Assembly (NCBI RefSeq): GCF_000004075.3
Contig: NC_026659.2
Coordinates: forward strand, 2,666,001 to 2,730,000
Source of the DNA: Cucumis sativus
Lineage: Eukaryota; Streptophyta; Magnoliopsida; Cucurbitales; Cucurbitaceae
Direction: 5' to 3'
DNA: 64,000 nt
The notes under the pieces were generated by a model. It ran no database searches. It saw only the letters and a list, made by a program, of their open reading frames with translations, and was not told the DNA's origin. The position numbers and the translations under genes are program-made. The stretch's first letter is position 1; the number at the start of each line of letters is the position of its first letter. This document shows, in pieces, positions 26,870 through 38,489 of this stretch.

Positions 26870-29800
26870 AGTCTAAATCCACAAATAGTGTCGTCTATTA
26901 AAATTTTTCATAAACTAGTAAAAACCACGTGTTATCCACGTTAAATGTTAAATGTCAAGGTTTTGTTAAATTTTGAAAACAAATATTTTTAAAAAATAAA
27001 ATTATAACATTTATTTTTTCTTATATTTATAACCTACTTTTATTTTCATGGAGTTTTTTAGAGTTAAAAAATATTATAGAAATTGTGCTAATAAATTATT
27101 TGTTTAGTAGACATTAAGTGTTGGAATGTACACAACCAATCATACATTTTAAATGATATTTTGAAAGATGTGTATTGTAATTTTCCTTATGTTCTTATTA
27201 AATTATATTTTTTCATAAAATATTTTATACATAGTAGAAATACAATATTTTCTGCATAGTATAAACACAAAGTAAAATAGTAAATTATTAGCACAAAAAA
27301 AAAAAATTAAATGGAAGAAAAATTTGTTCGAAGTATTTGTGCCTGTTTTTTACATATTGCTAATAATATTTTTTATACTAATAACTATATGTTATTACTT
27401 ATCTATTCTTTTTAAAGACAACTAATGATTATGAAATATAATAAAAAGACATCCTAGATTCATCCGTTCATCTTGACGTGATAAAACAAGGACAAAGACG
27501 AATAAGTAGTCAAAATGCAATTATCATGAGTAGCAATTAACTGGTATTGTCATGAAAAATATAAAATTTTAAATAAGTTATTATTGATATTACTCTAACG
27601 ATTATTATGAAAATCTCTATTAATTTTGCTAGCTAGTGAATTTTGGTGCCTCATTCTTCTCTTTTGGTTTTTATTTTAATGGATTGGCTTGTACGTGACT
27701 TGATGCTTCAAAGACGTGGTCTCAAACATTCTCGTATTTCTATATCGCTGTCCATCATCGCAAACTTGAAAGAATGATGTTTTTCAATTAGCATAATAAG
27801 CTCTATATAGTAAATTAAATTTATAGAATAAGAAGAGATAGATGAAAAATTTATTTATTATTATTGGTGTGAAGTGTCTAATCAACAGTAGCTAATGGAT
27901 AGTTTTGTAAGGATAATTTTCTTTTAAAAGCACTTTTTGAAAGAATGAATGAAAATTTAAGAAGCTAGAGATTTTTAGAATTAGAAGGAATAAAGTGTAA
28001 TTAATATCTAATTAATGTATTTAGTGGTAATTTGTTTTAAATTTAATCAATATTTAGATTTTAATTATTAATTAACTTAACAAGTGACTTTGCAAAATTA
28101 TTTTAAATTTTTATTTAATAAATTTTTGAAAATGAAAAAATTGTTATTAACGTTATACTTACAATTAGAACGAGTAAAACCGAGGAAATGATTGTTTTTG
28201 AAATATATTACGTGCTAATATATATATTTTTGTTTTAAAAATTATTTTATTTGTTTGTTGTTCCCTAATTGATCCATATATATATATAGTGGATAAATAT
28301 TATTTAAATTTTACTAATGTTGTCATTTGTAATAATTAGGTTAATTGGCTTGATTGAAGGGAAAAAGGAAAAAAAAAGAAGTGGCCATGCCCACGACAAA
28401 CTAGAACAGATATTGATAATAAAAACAAACAAAAATATTGATTCTTGTGAATCTTCTGGCCAAAATAATAACAATATAACAATATCAATAAATAACTATT
28501 AATCCGAATCTTTGCATGCTACTTTATTTGTGAAACACCGACACGTGCATACTTAATTATTATTATTCCTTCATTATTTATTCTCACATCTCACATGCTA
28601 CATTTCTTTAACCATTTAATTCATCTTTTCTTTAATAATTCAACCTATTAATATTCATAACAACTAGCTAATCATCCATTATCATTTCATTACAGCTACA
28701 CTTTCTTATAATTAAAAGAATAGTAGAAGTCATGTACTCATTTTTCCATATTTTATTAAATGAAAACATATTACTAATAAACCTCTAAATGTCTCAATAA
28801 ATAATCATCATCATGCAACTTTATATTATTGGGTTTATTTCCTAAGAACATGGTATATATGTCATATTTATTGAGTGTTCTTCAATAATCTAAATGATTA
28901 TTGAAATGTCCTCTATATATATATATATTAAAAGAAATTAAGTAGTTGTCACGTTATGTAATTATAATATCGCATATTAAATATACTATATGATTTTGAA
29001 ATATTGAGTTGGATCTCCCAGCTATATGTGACAACACGTATAGTCTCTTGGCATTGGAAATCATCCGTTCACGGGATGAATTTTTTCTTTTAATAAAACA
29101 TCATAACGTGAGTTCAAGTTAACAAGTTGAAATTTTAGATCTATCAACATTGATAAAAACTAAAAGTTTGTTATATTGTGTAAATACTTTCAAATATAAA
29201 TTTAGTTTTTCTCATTTTTTATTTTTAAATTTTTGAAAAGTTTAAGATGTTAATTAATTTTGTTTCTCAGTCTTTTGATTAAAAAAATATTTTTGTCTAA
29301 AACTTTTTATTTTGGTGTTTGAAATATATTTGATAGTGTAGGATTTCATTTCAAAACTAACTGTAATGAGAGGAGAACTATCTTATAAGAAATGTGAGTC
29401 TATTTTGTTTTTTCAATTTGATATTCAATAAGATATTCTAATTTTATAATTAATCAATAAATTTGTGGGATATAAAATTAAATCGATTGTCTTATAAAAT
29501 TTAAAATTTAGAGATGTTTTTCAAAGTTTATTGACTTATTTTATATATATATATGTGTGTGTGACTCTTGAAGATAAGAGTTTAAGAGTTGCATATGATC
29601 TATCGATACTTGACATACTTATCACGATGATAAAAGTTTTTAAATATAAGAATAAAGTCCTATACTGACTAATTAAAACCGTAACTTATCAAAAAAAAAA
29701 AAAAAAACAAATTGACTAATAGAAGAGAAGAAAGAAAGAAATAATCCTCATAAAATATAAGGGAGGACAAAATTTTTATTAATAGAACTATAATAAGATA

Positions 29801-30095
29801 AGAATGTGTTGGAAATACATCACTCTTCATTTCATTAATATTTATACTTTAGACTTTGCCACTCTATTGGTCTGTATACTTTTTCAACTTTCTATCTTTT
29901 TCAATTTGTCTAAACCATGTAATGTTATAGGCTTTATCTAATATGTTACAAAATCGACCAATCCACAAGCAAAGTATACCAAAAACATTAAAGAATAAAG
30001 AAGCATTCAAAATATTGTAAAATTTTGACAACATTCTTTTTCCATACTATTTTTTCTTTTTGTTTTTAATATTCAAAAGGAAGTTTTTTTAGTTG
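26870..30095. other. Intergenic, no supported gene
   Basis: AT-rich spacer before the 8CM array, with (TA)n runs near 28267 and 28916 and an A-run at about 29692. I see no coding exons or RNA genes. Confidence 0.6.
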
Positions 30096-30100
30096 CAAGA

Positions 30101-30165
30101 TCTTGATCAAGTCAAGTTTTCAAAGTTAGTTATCTATCTATACACAAGATTGTGGAGAAATTATA
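30101..30165 (+). promoter_or_regulatory. Diverged copy of the array promoter module, gene A
   Basis: Contains gatcaagtcaagttttcaaa, then gttagttatctatctataca, then caagattg. This aligns with the start of the module found upstream of B, D and E and at the two gene-less sites. Later parts of the module are not recognisable except ctcatcatgtgattg at about 30214. Confidence 0.5.
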
Positions 30166-30309
30166 GGGTTGTCATTCTTTTTACAACTCTTGGGACAACT
30201 CTTCCCAAGATATCTCATCATGTGATTGTTTATCTAACTTATTAAAAAAACAAAACCTTTTGATTTAATTCATTGTAGAGTTTTAAAGAGAGCTTCCCAT
30301 TTTACAACA

Positions 30310-30684
30310 ATGGTTTCAAAAGCTACTGCCTCTCTCGCTTTCCTCCTTGCCCTCATTCTCCTCTCGTCGACTTTCGTTTCCTGTTATGACACATCGAACC
30401 TTAGACCTACTACACCTTCAACCAAGGCAAGAAAAAAATGTCCGAAAAACACTCTTAATTTTGAAATTTGCTCGAAATTACTCAATGGTGAAACTAATGC
30501 TGACATCGAAAAGTGTCCAAAATGTTGTAAGATGATGGAAGGACTTATTGACGTTGAAGCGGCTACTTGTCTTTGCCTTGCTATTAAAGCTAATATTTTG
30601 GGCAAGAATCTCAATATCCCCCTCTCACTCAACTTGATATTGAGTGCTTGCCATAAGAAGGTTCCAAAAGGCTTCAAATGTTAA
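30310..30684 (+). CDS. 8CM secreted protein A (DC2.15-like), divergent
   Basis: Intronless, 124 residues. The signal peptide (1 to about 24) starts with [18 protein letters not shown] short Thr/Pro/Lys spacer (26-43) follows. The eight-cysteine motif is C44, C54, C72-C73, C87-x-C89, C114, C124. This is the disulphide scaffold of lipid-transfer-like and hybrid proline-rich cell-wall proteins. An extra Cys69 sits three residues before the CC pair (EKCPKCC), which would leave an odd cysteine. The usual LGGLVD segment is replaced by LNGETNAD. It is the most divergent member, stands first in the array, and lacks the TATA/AAACCCTA arrangement of the other seven. The frame is open and conserved to the C-terminal GF-x-C, so it is probably functional. 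Function is inferred from the family only. Confidence 0.9.
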   Translation: MVSKATASLAFLLALILLSSTFVSCYDTSNLRPTTPSTKARKKCPKNTLNFEICSKLLNGETNADIEKCPKCCKMMEGLIDVEAATCLCLAIKANILGKNLNIPLSLNLILSACHKKVPKGFKC

Positions 30685-30689
30685 TTTAA

Positions 30690-32870
30690 TTACCATCTTT
30701 TATTTTGTTAGAATAAATGGTTATTGGAATAAATGATAATTGTTTGTGTTTCTTCGTGAATAGATGCATCATAAGAGGATGCATCTCTTCATGAAAATTA
30801 ATAACTAAATTATAGAAAAAGGCATGACTTTTCGAATGGCCACGAATAAGTCTATAAATATGTCATTTTCTATTTGATTAAAAAAATACATTTTTTCATT
30901 ATCCATAATCTTGACGTTCGGTTGATCCACAAAGTTTCATTTGTTGATCTTCTAGACATGGTACTATTTTTTGTAGAAAGCTGATATGTTCTATTCTAGG
31001 AGACAATTACTCTCAAAACTCAAGTACTAGGGTGAGTAAATTTATCTTAAGGAGACAACATGAATTCGTTGGACTCAGATCTATAATGCATATATGAGTT
31101 TTTCTTTGTTGTGATAACAATGTCGATAACATATTTTGCATTATTGTTTATTTCGGAATGACTTGAACAATTCTTCCTTCTTTGTAATAACTTGAACAAT
31201 GCTCCCTTCTTCTTTATTTGTTTTTGGGTTCAGAAGTATATGGGTTTTCCTAGTTTCTTTTTAAAATAATTTAAATTTCAGTTGCATTACTATTATTTGG
31301 GTGTCAAGGACTTAAAAGATACAAACAAAAAAGTGATTAAAAACCATTCATCCGTTATTATTATTATTTCTTTTTGTCTAAATTATCTTTGAACTAATTT
31401 ATCATTGCAATGAGGTCAAATATATATCATTAGAAATTCTTTGAGGCTTCCTTATTGCAATTTAAAATTTCAAAGTATACGGTAAAAATGAGGTTAGTTC
31501 GTTGACTAGGTAAAATTTCTTGTAGTGATTTAGTGGTAATTGACATGCATGACTTTCGTTCCTAGGATTAAGCTGGAGGTTCAATTCTTGTCCCATTAAT
31601 TATTTTAATAAAAAAAGAATTATCAATTGATATATTGTTAATTCGTGGATGATAAACTTTTGAAGCAAATTTAGAATGAAGGATGGTCTGATTATATACT
31701 TGAAACAACTTTTTAATGATTACTAATAATATATTATTACTGTTCATGGCTCTAAAATTTTGATTTTGAATTGAGTACTGATAACTACTATTGCATACCA
31801 ATATATAACACAATTTAGTATTGTATTTTTAAGGAATGATGATATACTATGGGTACATTAATTATATTATTTAACTTTGAAAAGCTGTTTGAATTAGTAT
31901 GTATATAAACTGAACCATATACTTAATATTTTGGCATCACAACAATATTATAATGTATAAAAGACAAAATCCTTTATATCATTATATGCTTAATTTTCTT
32001 TCTATTTACATATGACATAAACCAATCGATATACAAAATAATATGAAATATATACAATTGATATACAAAATTAAATGCAACTAATTGCATATACAATATA
32101 GCAAAACCATCTCAAAATTTTGACAATAAAACAAATTAAATTCTTTTAAAAAGAGATACGATTCAGATTAGTAGATTAGTAGATGCATTTAAGTATTATT
32201 GTATATCAATAAAAATATATATTATCCAATTCGGTCACTAGTTGGACACTCTTTTTCTACTCCAAAATATATATTCAATAAAAATCAGAAAAAACTGAAT
32301 AATGTCAAGAAGAACGGGAGAATCTGTATTAAATTAATATAGAGTCAATAGTTGAGGCAATTAAATGAAAATTAAGATATACAAAGATTAATGTAATTAA
32401 TTGAAATATTAAATTACATGTTTTGTCAATAATTAAAATTTGAAATTTTTGGTTCTTTTAATGTGTAAATTTTCAATCTTGTCTCACATAGATCAATTAA
32501 CTTTTAATTTTGTGTATAGTGTATTTTCGAACCATTTATTTTTTTAAGAAGTTAATTGATTTATTATATAAAGTAATTATTTGATTTTTATGTGTATAAA
32601 ATCCAAAAAAATGGTGCCGCTTTTACATGTTGTGTTCAAACTTCAAGCTTCTTCTAGCTGCCTTTCTACTTTTAATTTCCAACCATTAATGACATAATTT
32701 TTTGTTCTGTGATTTTTTTTAAAAGAAAAACAAAAAGGATATTTTAATTTAAGACTAGTATATTACACAAAATAAATGAATAAATTAAATAATTGATATA
32801 TACAAACTATGGAACTACAAATGTTAGAAACAATAAAGCGTTTTCTTTCTATTTCCATATTACCGAAAAT
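30690..32870. other. Spacer between genes A and B, nothing recognised
   Basis: AT-rich with scattered stops. I see the 3' flank of gene A and no exon, LINE fragment or module copy. Confidence 0.55.
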
Positions 32871-32879
32871 CAGGATCTC

Positions 32880-33066
32880 AATTCTCGAGTCAACATTTCA
32901 AGTTAGTTATGTATACAAAGTTCGAGGGAGGAAAAAATGGGAAATGCAAGTCCCCATCTCAAAAATGTCCAAAATTAAGTTTGCATAAACTTTTGAGCTT
33001 TCTAAAATAATTGCCACCTAAACTCATCACACGTGCATGGATGATGGAGTTATCATTATTATTTTT
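32880..33066 (+). promoter_or_regulatory. Array promoter module, gene B
   Basis: Key blocks in order: gagtcaacatttcaagttag, cgagggaggaaaaaatggg, aaaaatgtccaaaattaag, tttgcataaacttttgagct, catcacacgtgcatgg and atgatggagttatcatta. The same order occurs upstream of D and E and at 55.3 and 60.7 kb. The CACGTG-like core (cacacgtgcat) is a G-box candidate. Its role is inferred from conservation and position. Confidence 0.6.
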
Positions 33067-33139
33067 AAAACAATATATACACTTTTATAAAGTTTGTTCA
33101 TTCTTCTACGTCACATTCATTCTTCATATACTAAACCCT

Positions 33140-33147
33140 ATAAAAAC
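33140..33147 (+). promoter_or_regulatory. TATA box of gene B within AAACCCTATAAAA
   Basis: TATAAAAA about 100 nt upstream of the ATG, embedded in ctaaaccctataaaaaccct. The overlap with a telo-box-like AAACCCTA is shared with genes C-H. Confidence 0.75.
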
Positions 33148-33242
33148 CCTAAAACCCCATCTCCAATTCTCCCACACCAAATCCTCAACTAAGACTACTT
33201 GGTTTCTGGTTTAATTTCCATTGAGTTTTAATACATCAAACC

Positions 33243-33623
33243 ATGGCTTCCAAAGCTACTGCCACTCTTGCCTTCCTCCTCGCTCTTAATCTCTTTTTCT
33301 TCTCTCTCGTCTTTGCCCACAATGACCGTTATGTTTCGTCAAACCCTAATCATACACCTATCCATGAGGATGGAAAAAAGTGCCTAAAAAATACTCTTAA
33401 GCTTGGAGTTTGTGCAAAATTGCTCGGTAATCTTGTTGATGTTACGCTCGGCAAGTCTTCATGTTGCCCTTTGATCCAAGGGCTTGCTGATCTTGATGCT
33501 GCTGTCTGTCTTTGCAGTGCTCTTAAAGCCAGTGTGTTGGGAAGCAACCTCAATATCCCACTCTCACTCTCCTTGATTCTCAATGCTTGCAATAAGAAAG
33601 TTCCAAATGGCTTCCATTGCTAA
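33243..33623 (+). CDS. 8CM secreted protein B (DC2.15-like)
   Basis: Intronless, 126 residues. The signal peptide is about 1-25 (cut likely after LVFA). A hydrophilic, Asn/His-rich spacer (26-46) has no proline repeats. 8CM cysteines: C47, C57, C74-C75, C89-x-C91, C116, C126. Residues between the CC pair and CxC read [13 protein letters not shown], as in D and E. The start was chosen because ATGGCTTCCAAAGC is conserved at this place in all members except A. It is closest in architecture to D and E. Its downstream flank (from 33881) matches sequence at 60886, which marks a lost sister gene. Expected location is the cell wall or apoplast; the ligand is unknown. Confidence 0.95.
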   Translation: MASKATATLAFLLALNLFFFSLVFAHNDRYVSSNPNHTPIHEDGKKCLKNTLKLGVCAKLLGNLVDVTLGKSSCCPLIQGLADLDAAVCLCSALKASVLGSNLNIPLSLSLILNACNKKVPNGFHC

Positions 33624-33755
33624 ACTTAGTATCTTTTGCTTCAATAATTATTTCACAATGTTTAATGTTTAATTTGAGGGTATGTGGTTTAGAATACTTA
33701 CAATTACTATAGCTTACTTGCTCTGTTTCCTAAATGTTATTTTCCTTTTTGGTTT

Positions 33756-33842
33756 AAGGACCAATATATATAAGTTTACCTATTAAGGACCAATATATAT
33801 AAGTTTACCTATTAAGGACCAATATATATAAGTTTACCTATT
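33756..33842 (+). repeat. 29-bp perfect tandem repeat, three units
   Basis: Units 33756-33784, 33785-33813 and 33814-33842 are identical and begin aaggaccaatatatataag. It lies in the 3' flank of gene B and is evidently a young expansion. Confidence 0.9.
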
Positions 33843-33899
33843 GGTAATTTTATCAGTGAGTCAAGATTTCATATAATAAGTTAGAAAATTAATGATAAA

Positions 33900-33900
<1 letters not shown>

Positions 33901-33943
<43 letters not shown>
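33901..33943. repeat. (TA)n microsatellite
   Basis: An uninterrupted TA tract of about 40 bp, 280 bp downstream of gene B. In the related sequence at 60900 the tract is short, so it expanded locally. Confidence 0.9.
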
Positions 33944-33959
33944 CCATATTATTTCCATT

Positions 33960-36420
33960 TTCTTTCTCTATATTTTGTATAGCTTCTTCCTAAAAGCTTG
34001 ACAATTGATTAATGGGCATATAATCATGTGTCTATTTTTCATTATTAATAACGTTAATGACAATTGGTGTGTTCCTCGATGTGCCTCGATGAAAATTAAT
34101 AACGATGTGAAAGTTTTAGTTATGATTGATAAATGATAATCTTGATGTCCCTCAATCATAATTGGTGTGTCCTTTGTGGGAACCACATAATGAATCGTCC
34201 CTGTATAAAACCTACTTTTATTCATTATCCTTACTCTTCCTCTTTATATTCTCATCTCAAAGGTATTGTTATAAAATCGACAAATATACATTAGATAAAC
34301 AATCAAGTATAAATAAAATCAATTATAAATTTACGTGATTCAGTAGGTTAACTAACTACGTTACCATGCAAAGGAAGAATAGTCAAGCTTTTTGGGTAGG
34401 TTAACTAGCTTCTTCCTACGTTACCATCATTAATTAACCTTTTTGAGTTTTTTTTCTCTCTTTTTGCTGGACTCTCCGGTATCATCTTATTTGGCATCGA
34501 CATTTCTTGTTGAGTTTGAAATTAAAACAACAAAAGCACTATGTCGTTAATATCAAGCTAATTGAGATGTTCAAGTGCACCTTTTGATCCCTACGTACTT
34601 ATTAAAAGAAATAGGTATTTTCACACAATCGATGATATAAAAATATAAAAATTTAGTTGGGATAATTCAGTAAAAGTGATCTTAAAAAATTTGCAAAAAA
34701 TGGGGACTTAAGCCCAGGCCTGCAGGAGGTGAAAAATAAATTTACTGGTGGGTTAACTAATCAAACATGATACTATTTTTGTTATATATATAAAGAGTGA
34801 GGAAGGGTGTTTGATTTCCACGATGATTTACCTATTTCACTGGACAACTTCATTTACAAGATGATCCATCTACACAAAAGCTCTAAAGGAAAAGTTCCGT
34901 GGTACAGTCTTATAAGTCGTTCGAAAGGCTAAGAAATACACCTCAAAATTGTGGGATGAGATCATTTCTCTTGTAGCCTTTTTCATATATGGTGTACAAA
35001 AATTAATTTTTTAAATTATGGTGTCATTTCTATGGTTCTAAATTATTGGAAGGTTTTCATCATAAAGTTTGAGCTCAGTGAATTAGCTTATGTATCTTAT
35101 AATTTCAGTGTGACATCCTCCACACTACGAATATATATATGTGTGTAAGATTTTATCGTGTTTCATGTAAAACAAAAGAGAAAATATTATCCTTTATTGG
35201 CTCTAAGTTTTGATCAATTAGTTTTTGTTTCGGTTCAAAATTTTTTAAAATTAACTTTTTGCCTCTCAATTTTTAATTTATTCCCTATTTGATTGGCTAT
35301 AAGTTATGTCAATATTTTAAATAGTACTAAAAGAGATGTACATTCAAAATATTATATTTTTGTCTTGTGTTTTGCTTCCAATTCAGCTTCTAAATTAAGA
35401 TTAGCACCTTTTATAGTTAATTGTTCACTAAATATTAGTCGTATTCTTTTTTCTAAAAAAAAATCACTAAATATTCTTTTGTGTAGAAGGTTAATTAATT
35501 TTTGCTAGATGTTAAAAGAACTAAGTCTAATTAGGTTACTTTCATTCATTTCTCATTATTGATAAAATTAGAGTGTGATTGAGCCGTCGAATAAACTTCT
35601 CTGAGTGATATTTGAATATCCTTAGAATTTCTCTTATTCATATGTGATCCCATTAATTAATATTTATGTACCTCCGGTGTCGCACAACTATACTTTTCTC
35701 ATCACGGAAGGTGTATAAATAAGTATGATAATTATGCTTAAAAAATTCTTACTAAATAGAAAAAAACAATTGTAGATAAGAATGATAAATAGAAAGAGAA
35801 TACGATTATTGCCGAAACGTGTCTACTAGAAATAAAATTAGTTATTATAGTTATTGGTAAAATCATCCTGAGATTCTATAGAGAAACGGTAAATGCATGA
35901 ATTCTAAAAAAAAAAAAAAAAAAGAAAACTGTGTGTGCTTGAGAAATACATATATAGTTCTTTTATTGAGACGTAGGATCTGTAGTAGAGATGTTCGGAT
36001 ACACCTACTTATCTATGTATCTTTTCAAACAAAAATTTATACATCAATCTATTTTTTTTCGTGATTTGCTCCCAACGAAAGGGAATATCAGTTAGTTTGT
36101 AATTATATATATAGTAGTGCTTATTTCTCGGTAACAATTTTAAATTGAAACACTTTCCACCAGCTTATTCCTTATACATTTTCCCACAGCATGAACCTTT
36201 CGTATCTTATTCAAAAAAAGCATTGAACCTTTGCTTTTGTATCTTTGTTCAAATAGAAATGAAAACAATTATTGTTGGTAGGTATTTACAAAACCCCCAC
36301 CTACAAGACAATTTGTGATCCCCTATTGAGCTTTAGATCAGAGCACATGACTTCCAATTGCAAATATACACTCACAAGGATATAATTAGAGAGACAAAAG
36401 GTTAAAAAAAGTGTATTTCT
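33960..36420. other. Spacer between genes B and C
   Basis: No gene seen. A pair of similar lines near 34340-34440 (gtaggttaactaactacgtt; gtaggttaactagcttcttc) resembles a decayed direct repeat. A short LINE 3'-tail fragment lies at about 35960-36035 (gtagagatgttcggatacac, then ctatgtatcttttcaaacaa). The rest is AT-rich and unremarkable. Confidence 0.5.
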
Positions 36421-36423
36421 ATC

Positions 36424-36540
36424 TCGTTCAGAAATGTCCAAAACTTTGCATAAAATTTTGAGATTTAATCGTCAAACTTGCCAGCTAAAATCTCAAGAGA
36501 CCACACATGGATCACCCAAATAATCATAATATATCATAGA
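36424..36540 (+). promoter_or_regulatory. Partial promoter module, gene C
   Basis: Has cagaaatgtccaaaactttg, then gccagctaaaatctcaagag, then accacacatggatcaccc. From 36472 onward it is nearly identical to the region before gene F (from 52227). Confidence 0.55.
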
Positions 36541-36632
36541 ATATAATTATTGTTACCATCTTATTTAATTCAATTTCCACAAATGATATCATCTCTTCCA
36601 TCCTCACCCTCTCCCTCCCCTTCCCTAAACCC

Positions 36633-36639
36633 TATAAAA
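36633..36639 (+). promoter_or_regulatory. TATA box of gene C
   Basis: TATAAAA in ccctaaaccctataaaaccc, 106 nt before the ATG. It follows a C/T-rich tract (cctcaccctctccctcccct) shared with gene F. Confidence 0.75.
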
Positions 36640-36738
36640 CCCCACCCAATCTCCCCTTTCTCCCACCACCAATCGCTCCAAATCCTTCCAACTTTCAAGA
36701 GAGATCCATCTTGGAAAAAGAAAAAAACAAAAACCCTA

Positions 36739-37149
36739 ATGGCTTCCAAGGCTACAGCCTCACTTGCTTTCCTCCTCTCTCTCAATCTCCTATTCTTCAC
36801 CTTTGTCTCAGCATGTGATAATTGCTATGTCCCTGCCCCACCCAAGCCCAAGCCATGCCCTCCTACTAAACCAAACCCTCCATCTAACTATGGAAAGTGT
36901 CCTAAGGATGCCCTTAAAATCGGTGTCTGCGCCAAGCTTCTTGGCGGCCTCGTCGACCTCACCATCGGCAAGCCCCCAGTGACCCCATGCTGCACCTTGG
37001 TTCATGGTCTTGCTGATCTTGAAGCCGCTGTCTGCCTTTGCACTGCCATTAAAGCTAGCGTTCTGGGGAACAAGATTAAAATCCCACTCCACCTTAGCTT
37101 GCTCCTTAACGTTTGCAACAAGAATCTTCCCAATGGATTCCAATGCTGA
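36739..37149 (+). CDS. 8CM hybrid proline-rich protein C
   Basis: Intronless, 136 residues. The signal peptide is 1-25 (cut likely VSA|C). The mature protein starts CDNCY and has a short proline linker 32-48 (PAPPKPKPCPPTKPNPP). The 8CM follows: C54, C64, C84-C85, C99-x-C101, C126, C136. Three extra cysteines (26, 29, 40) lie before the motif. Between the second Cys and the CC pair it has GGLVDLTIGKPPVTP, the longer spacing shared by C, F, G and H. The frame stays open upstream to 36550, but that stretch contains the TATA box and 5' UTR, and the conserved ATGGCTTCC sits at 36739, so I use that start. AATAAA at 37296-37301 is the likely polyadenylation signal. It is a near-twin of gene F. Confidence 0.95.
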   Translation: MASKATASLAFLLSLNLLFFTFVSACDNCYVPAPPKPKPCPPTKPNPPSNYGKCPKDALKIGVCAKLLGGLVDLTIGKPPVTPCCTLVHGLADLEAAVCLCTAIKASVLGNKIKIPLHLSLLLNVCNKNLPNGFQC

Positions 37150-37478
37150 TTTTAATTCAGTATTTCCGTATTTTTGAATTCTTGAATGTTTTGATGTCTT
37201 GTGGTTCTATGTTGTGTTAATTTAATTATTACCATTTATTCTGGGTTGTAGAATTGGTTTCATTGGTTGTTTTTCTTTTAAATAGTTCTTTGATCAATAA
37301 AGTTTTAATCTTTTTCCAAAAAATTGGTGGATTCAATTACTGATTGTTGTCTTGTAAATTTCTACATTTCTACAGCTTTTAAACACGCAAAGCCAATAAG
37401 TTGTGCACCAAAGTAAACTTCTAGCTAGTTTAACTGTAGTATTAAATTTTGATTGATAGACGGATATCTTTTTTAAAA

Positions 37479-37607
37479 GGGGTGCAACACGAGGACTTCC
37501 CAAGTGGTCACCCAACTTAGTACTACTCTCGTCGAAGCACGCTTAACTGTGGAGTTCTGATGGGATCTGATGGGATCTGGTGCATTAGTGCTGGTATGAT
37601 CGTATCC
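37479..37607 (-). pseudogene. 5S rRNA-derived sequence (solitary; possible Cassandra LTR)
   Basis: Read on - it follows plant 5S rRNA almost end to end: gatcataccagcactaatgc, then cagaactccacagttaagcg, then cgagagtagtactaa, then gggaagtcctcgtgttgc. It is about 129 nt against the usual ~120 because the 10-bp unit gatcccatca is doubled. Box A (agttaagcgtgct, 37548-37536) is intact. Changes from consensus include tgcttcgacgag for tgcttgggcgag and aagttgggtgacc for aggatgggtgacc. The ttgcacccctttt end gives a T-run directly after it. A single copy away from any 5S array points to a pseudogene or to a Cassandra-type TRIM retroelement, whose LTRs carry 5S sequence. I found neither LTR ends nor a primer-binding site. 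Confidence 0.85.
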
Positions 37608-37609
37608 AT

Positions 37610-37935
37610 ATTCATATTTTCACGTTTTTATGATTAAAGAGTGAATTGATATTTTCCTTTTATAGATATTTTCATCAATATTTTTGTAAAATTAACACGT
37701 CGGTATTTCCATTAAAATCTCGACAATTTAAACATTATGTTTGACAAATAATTATTAAAATTCGGTTAGTGTATTCCTTAGAAAAATAAACTCAGAAAAA
37801 AAAAACTATCGCTGGAAGGTAAACATAGTTTGTATAATTGTGGTTATCAAATAATATTTAGTTCATTCCTAATTATAATTGTATGCGAAGATATGTCAAC
37901 CTAGTTATGATATATCTAAATGGACCTCTTGCTCT
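37610..37935. other. Spacer, nothing recognised
   Basis: AT-rich flank of the 5S-derived sequence. If a Cassandra LTR is present, its upstream half (on -) would lie here. I could not define an end. Confidence 0.4.
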
Positions 37936-37940
37936 TGATC

Positions 37941-38074
37941 CATATTCCTTTTAAGTATGTATCATCGTGATTGAACTGAGAACAAAGATTTAATGTTATA
38001 GTTATTGCATATTCCTTTTAAGTATGGATCATCGTGATTGAACTGAGAACAAAGATTTAATGTTATAGTTATTG
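37941..38074 (+). repeat. 67-bp tandem duplication
   Basis: Units 37941-38007 and 38008-38074 differ by one base near the start (aagtatgtatc against aagtatggatc). A recent local duplication. Confidence 0.9.
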
Positions 38075-38489
38075 CTTTTGAAAAAAGATTTATGGCTCAC
38101 TTTGACAATTCAAACCCATATCCAACAATTTATTCATTCTATATATTCAAAATCGCGTTGCACCATTTCAAACTATGTTATTGACAACTTATCTCAATTT
38201 GAGTGTATACTAATAACTATCAAATTCGTTATAAGTTTTGAGACTAACAAAAGCGAAGTGAAGACACAGTTATACAAGGAGACACTAGTTTGAAATTGTA
38301 GTTATGCCCAAATTTGATTTTAATTAATTTCTTTTTTGACGTTAACTTTTTTTTTAGCTATTAGGTAATTCAATCAATTTTCTTTTACTACAAAACATAA
38401 ATTAATCAACCAGAAAAAATCTTCAGCGAATTGAAAATTGAAATATATCGAGTATGATATACTTTTCGAAAATAATTCATTAGACAAAA

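Noticed and set aside
30384-30677. 97-codon open frame antisense to gene A, and similar antisense frames under B-H
   Set aside because: They are shadows of the conserved 8CM coding strand, repeat in every paralogue because the sense strand is conserved, and have no start or promoter context.
36550-36738. In-frame N-terminal extension of gene C (63 residues)
   Set aside because: The stretch contains the TATA box and the 5' UTR. The signal peptide begins at the conserved ATGGCTTCC at 36739, and the near-twin gene F does not keep this frame open upstream.
37333-37515. 60-codon open frame on - overlapping the 5S-derived sequence
   Set aside because: The sequence is explained by 5S rRNA similarity; the frame is incidental.
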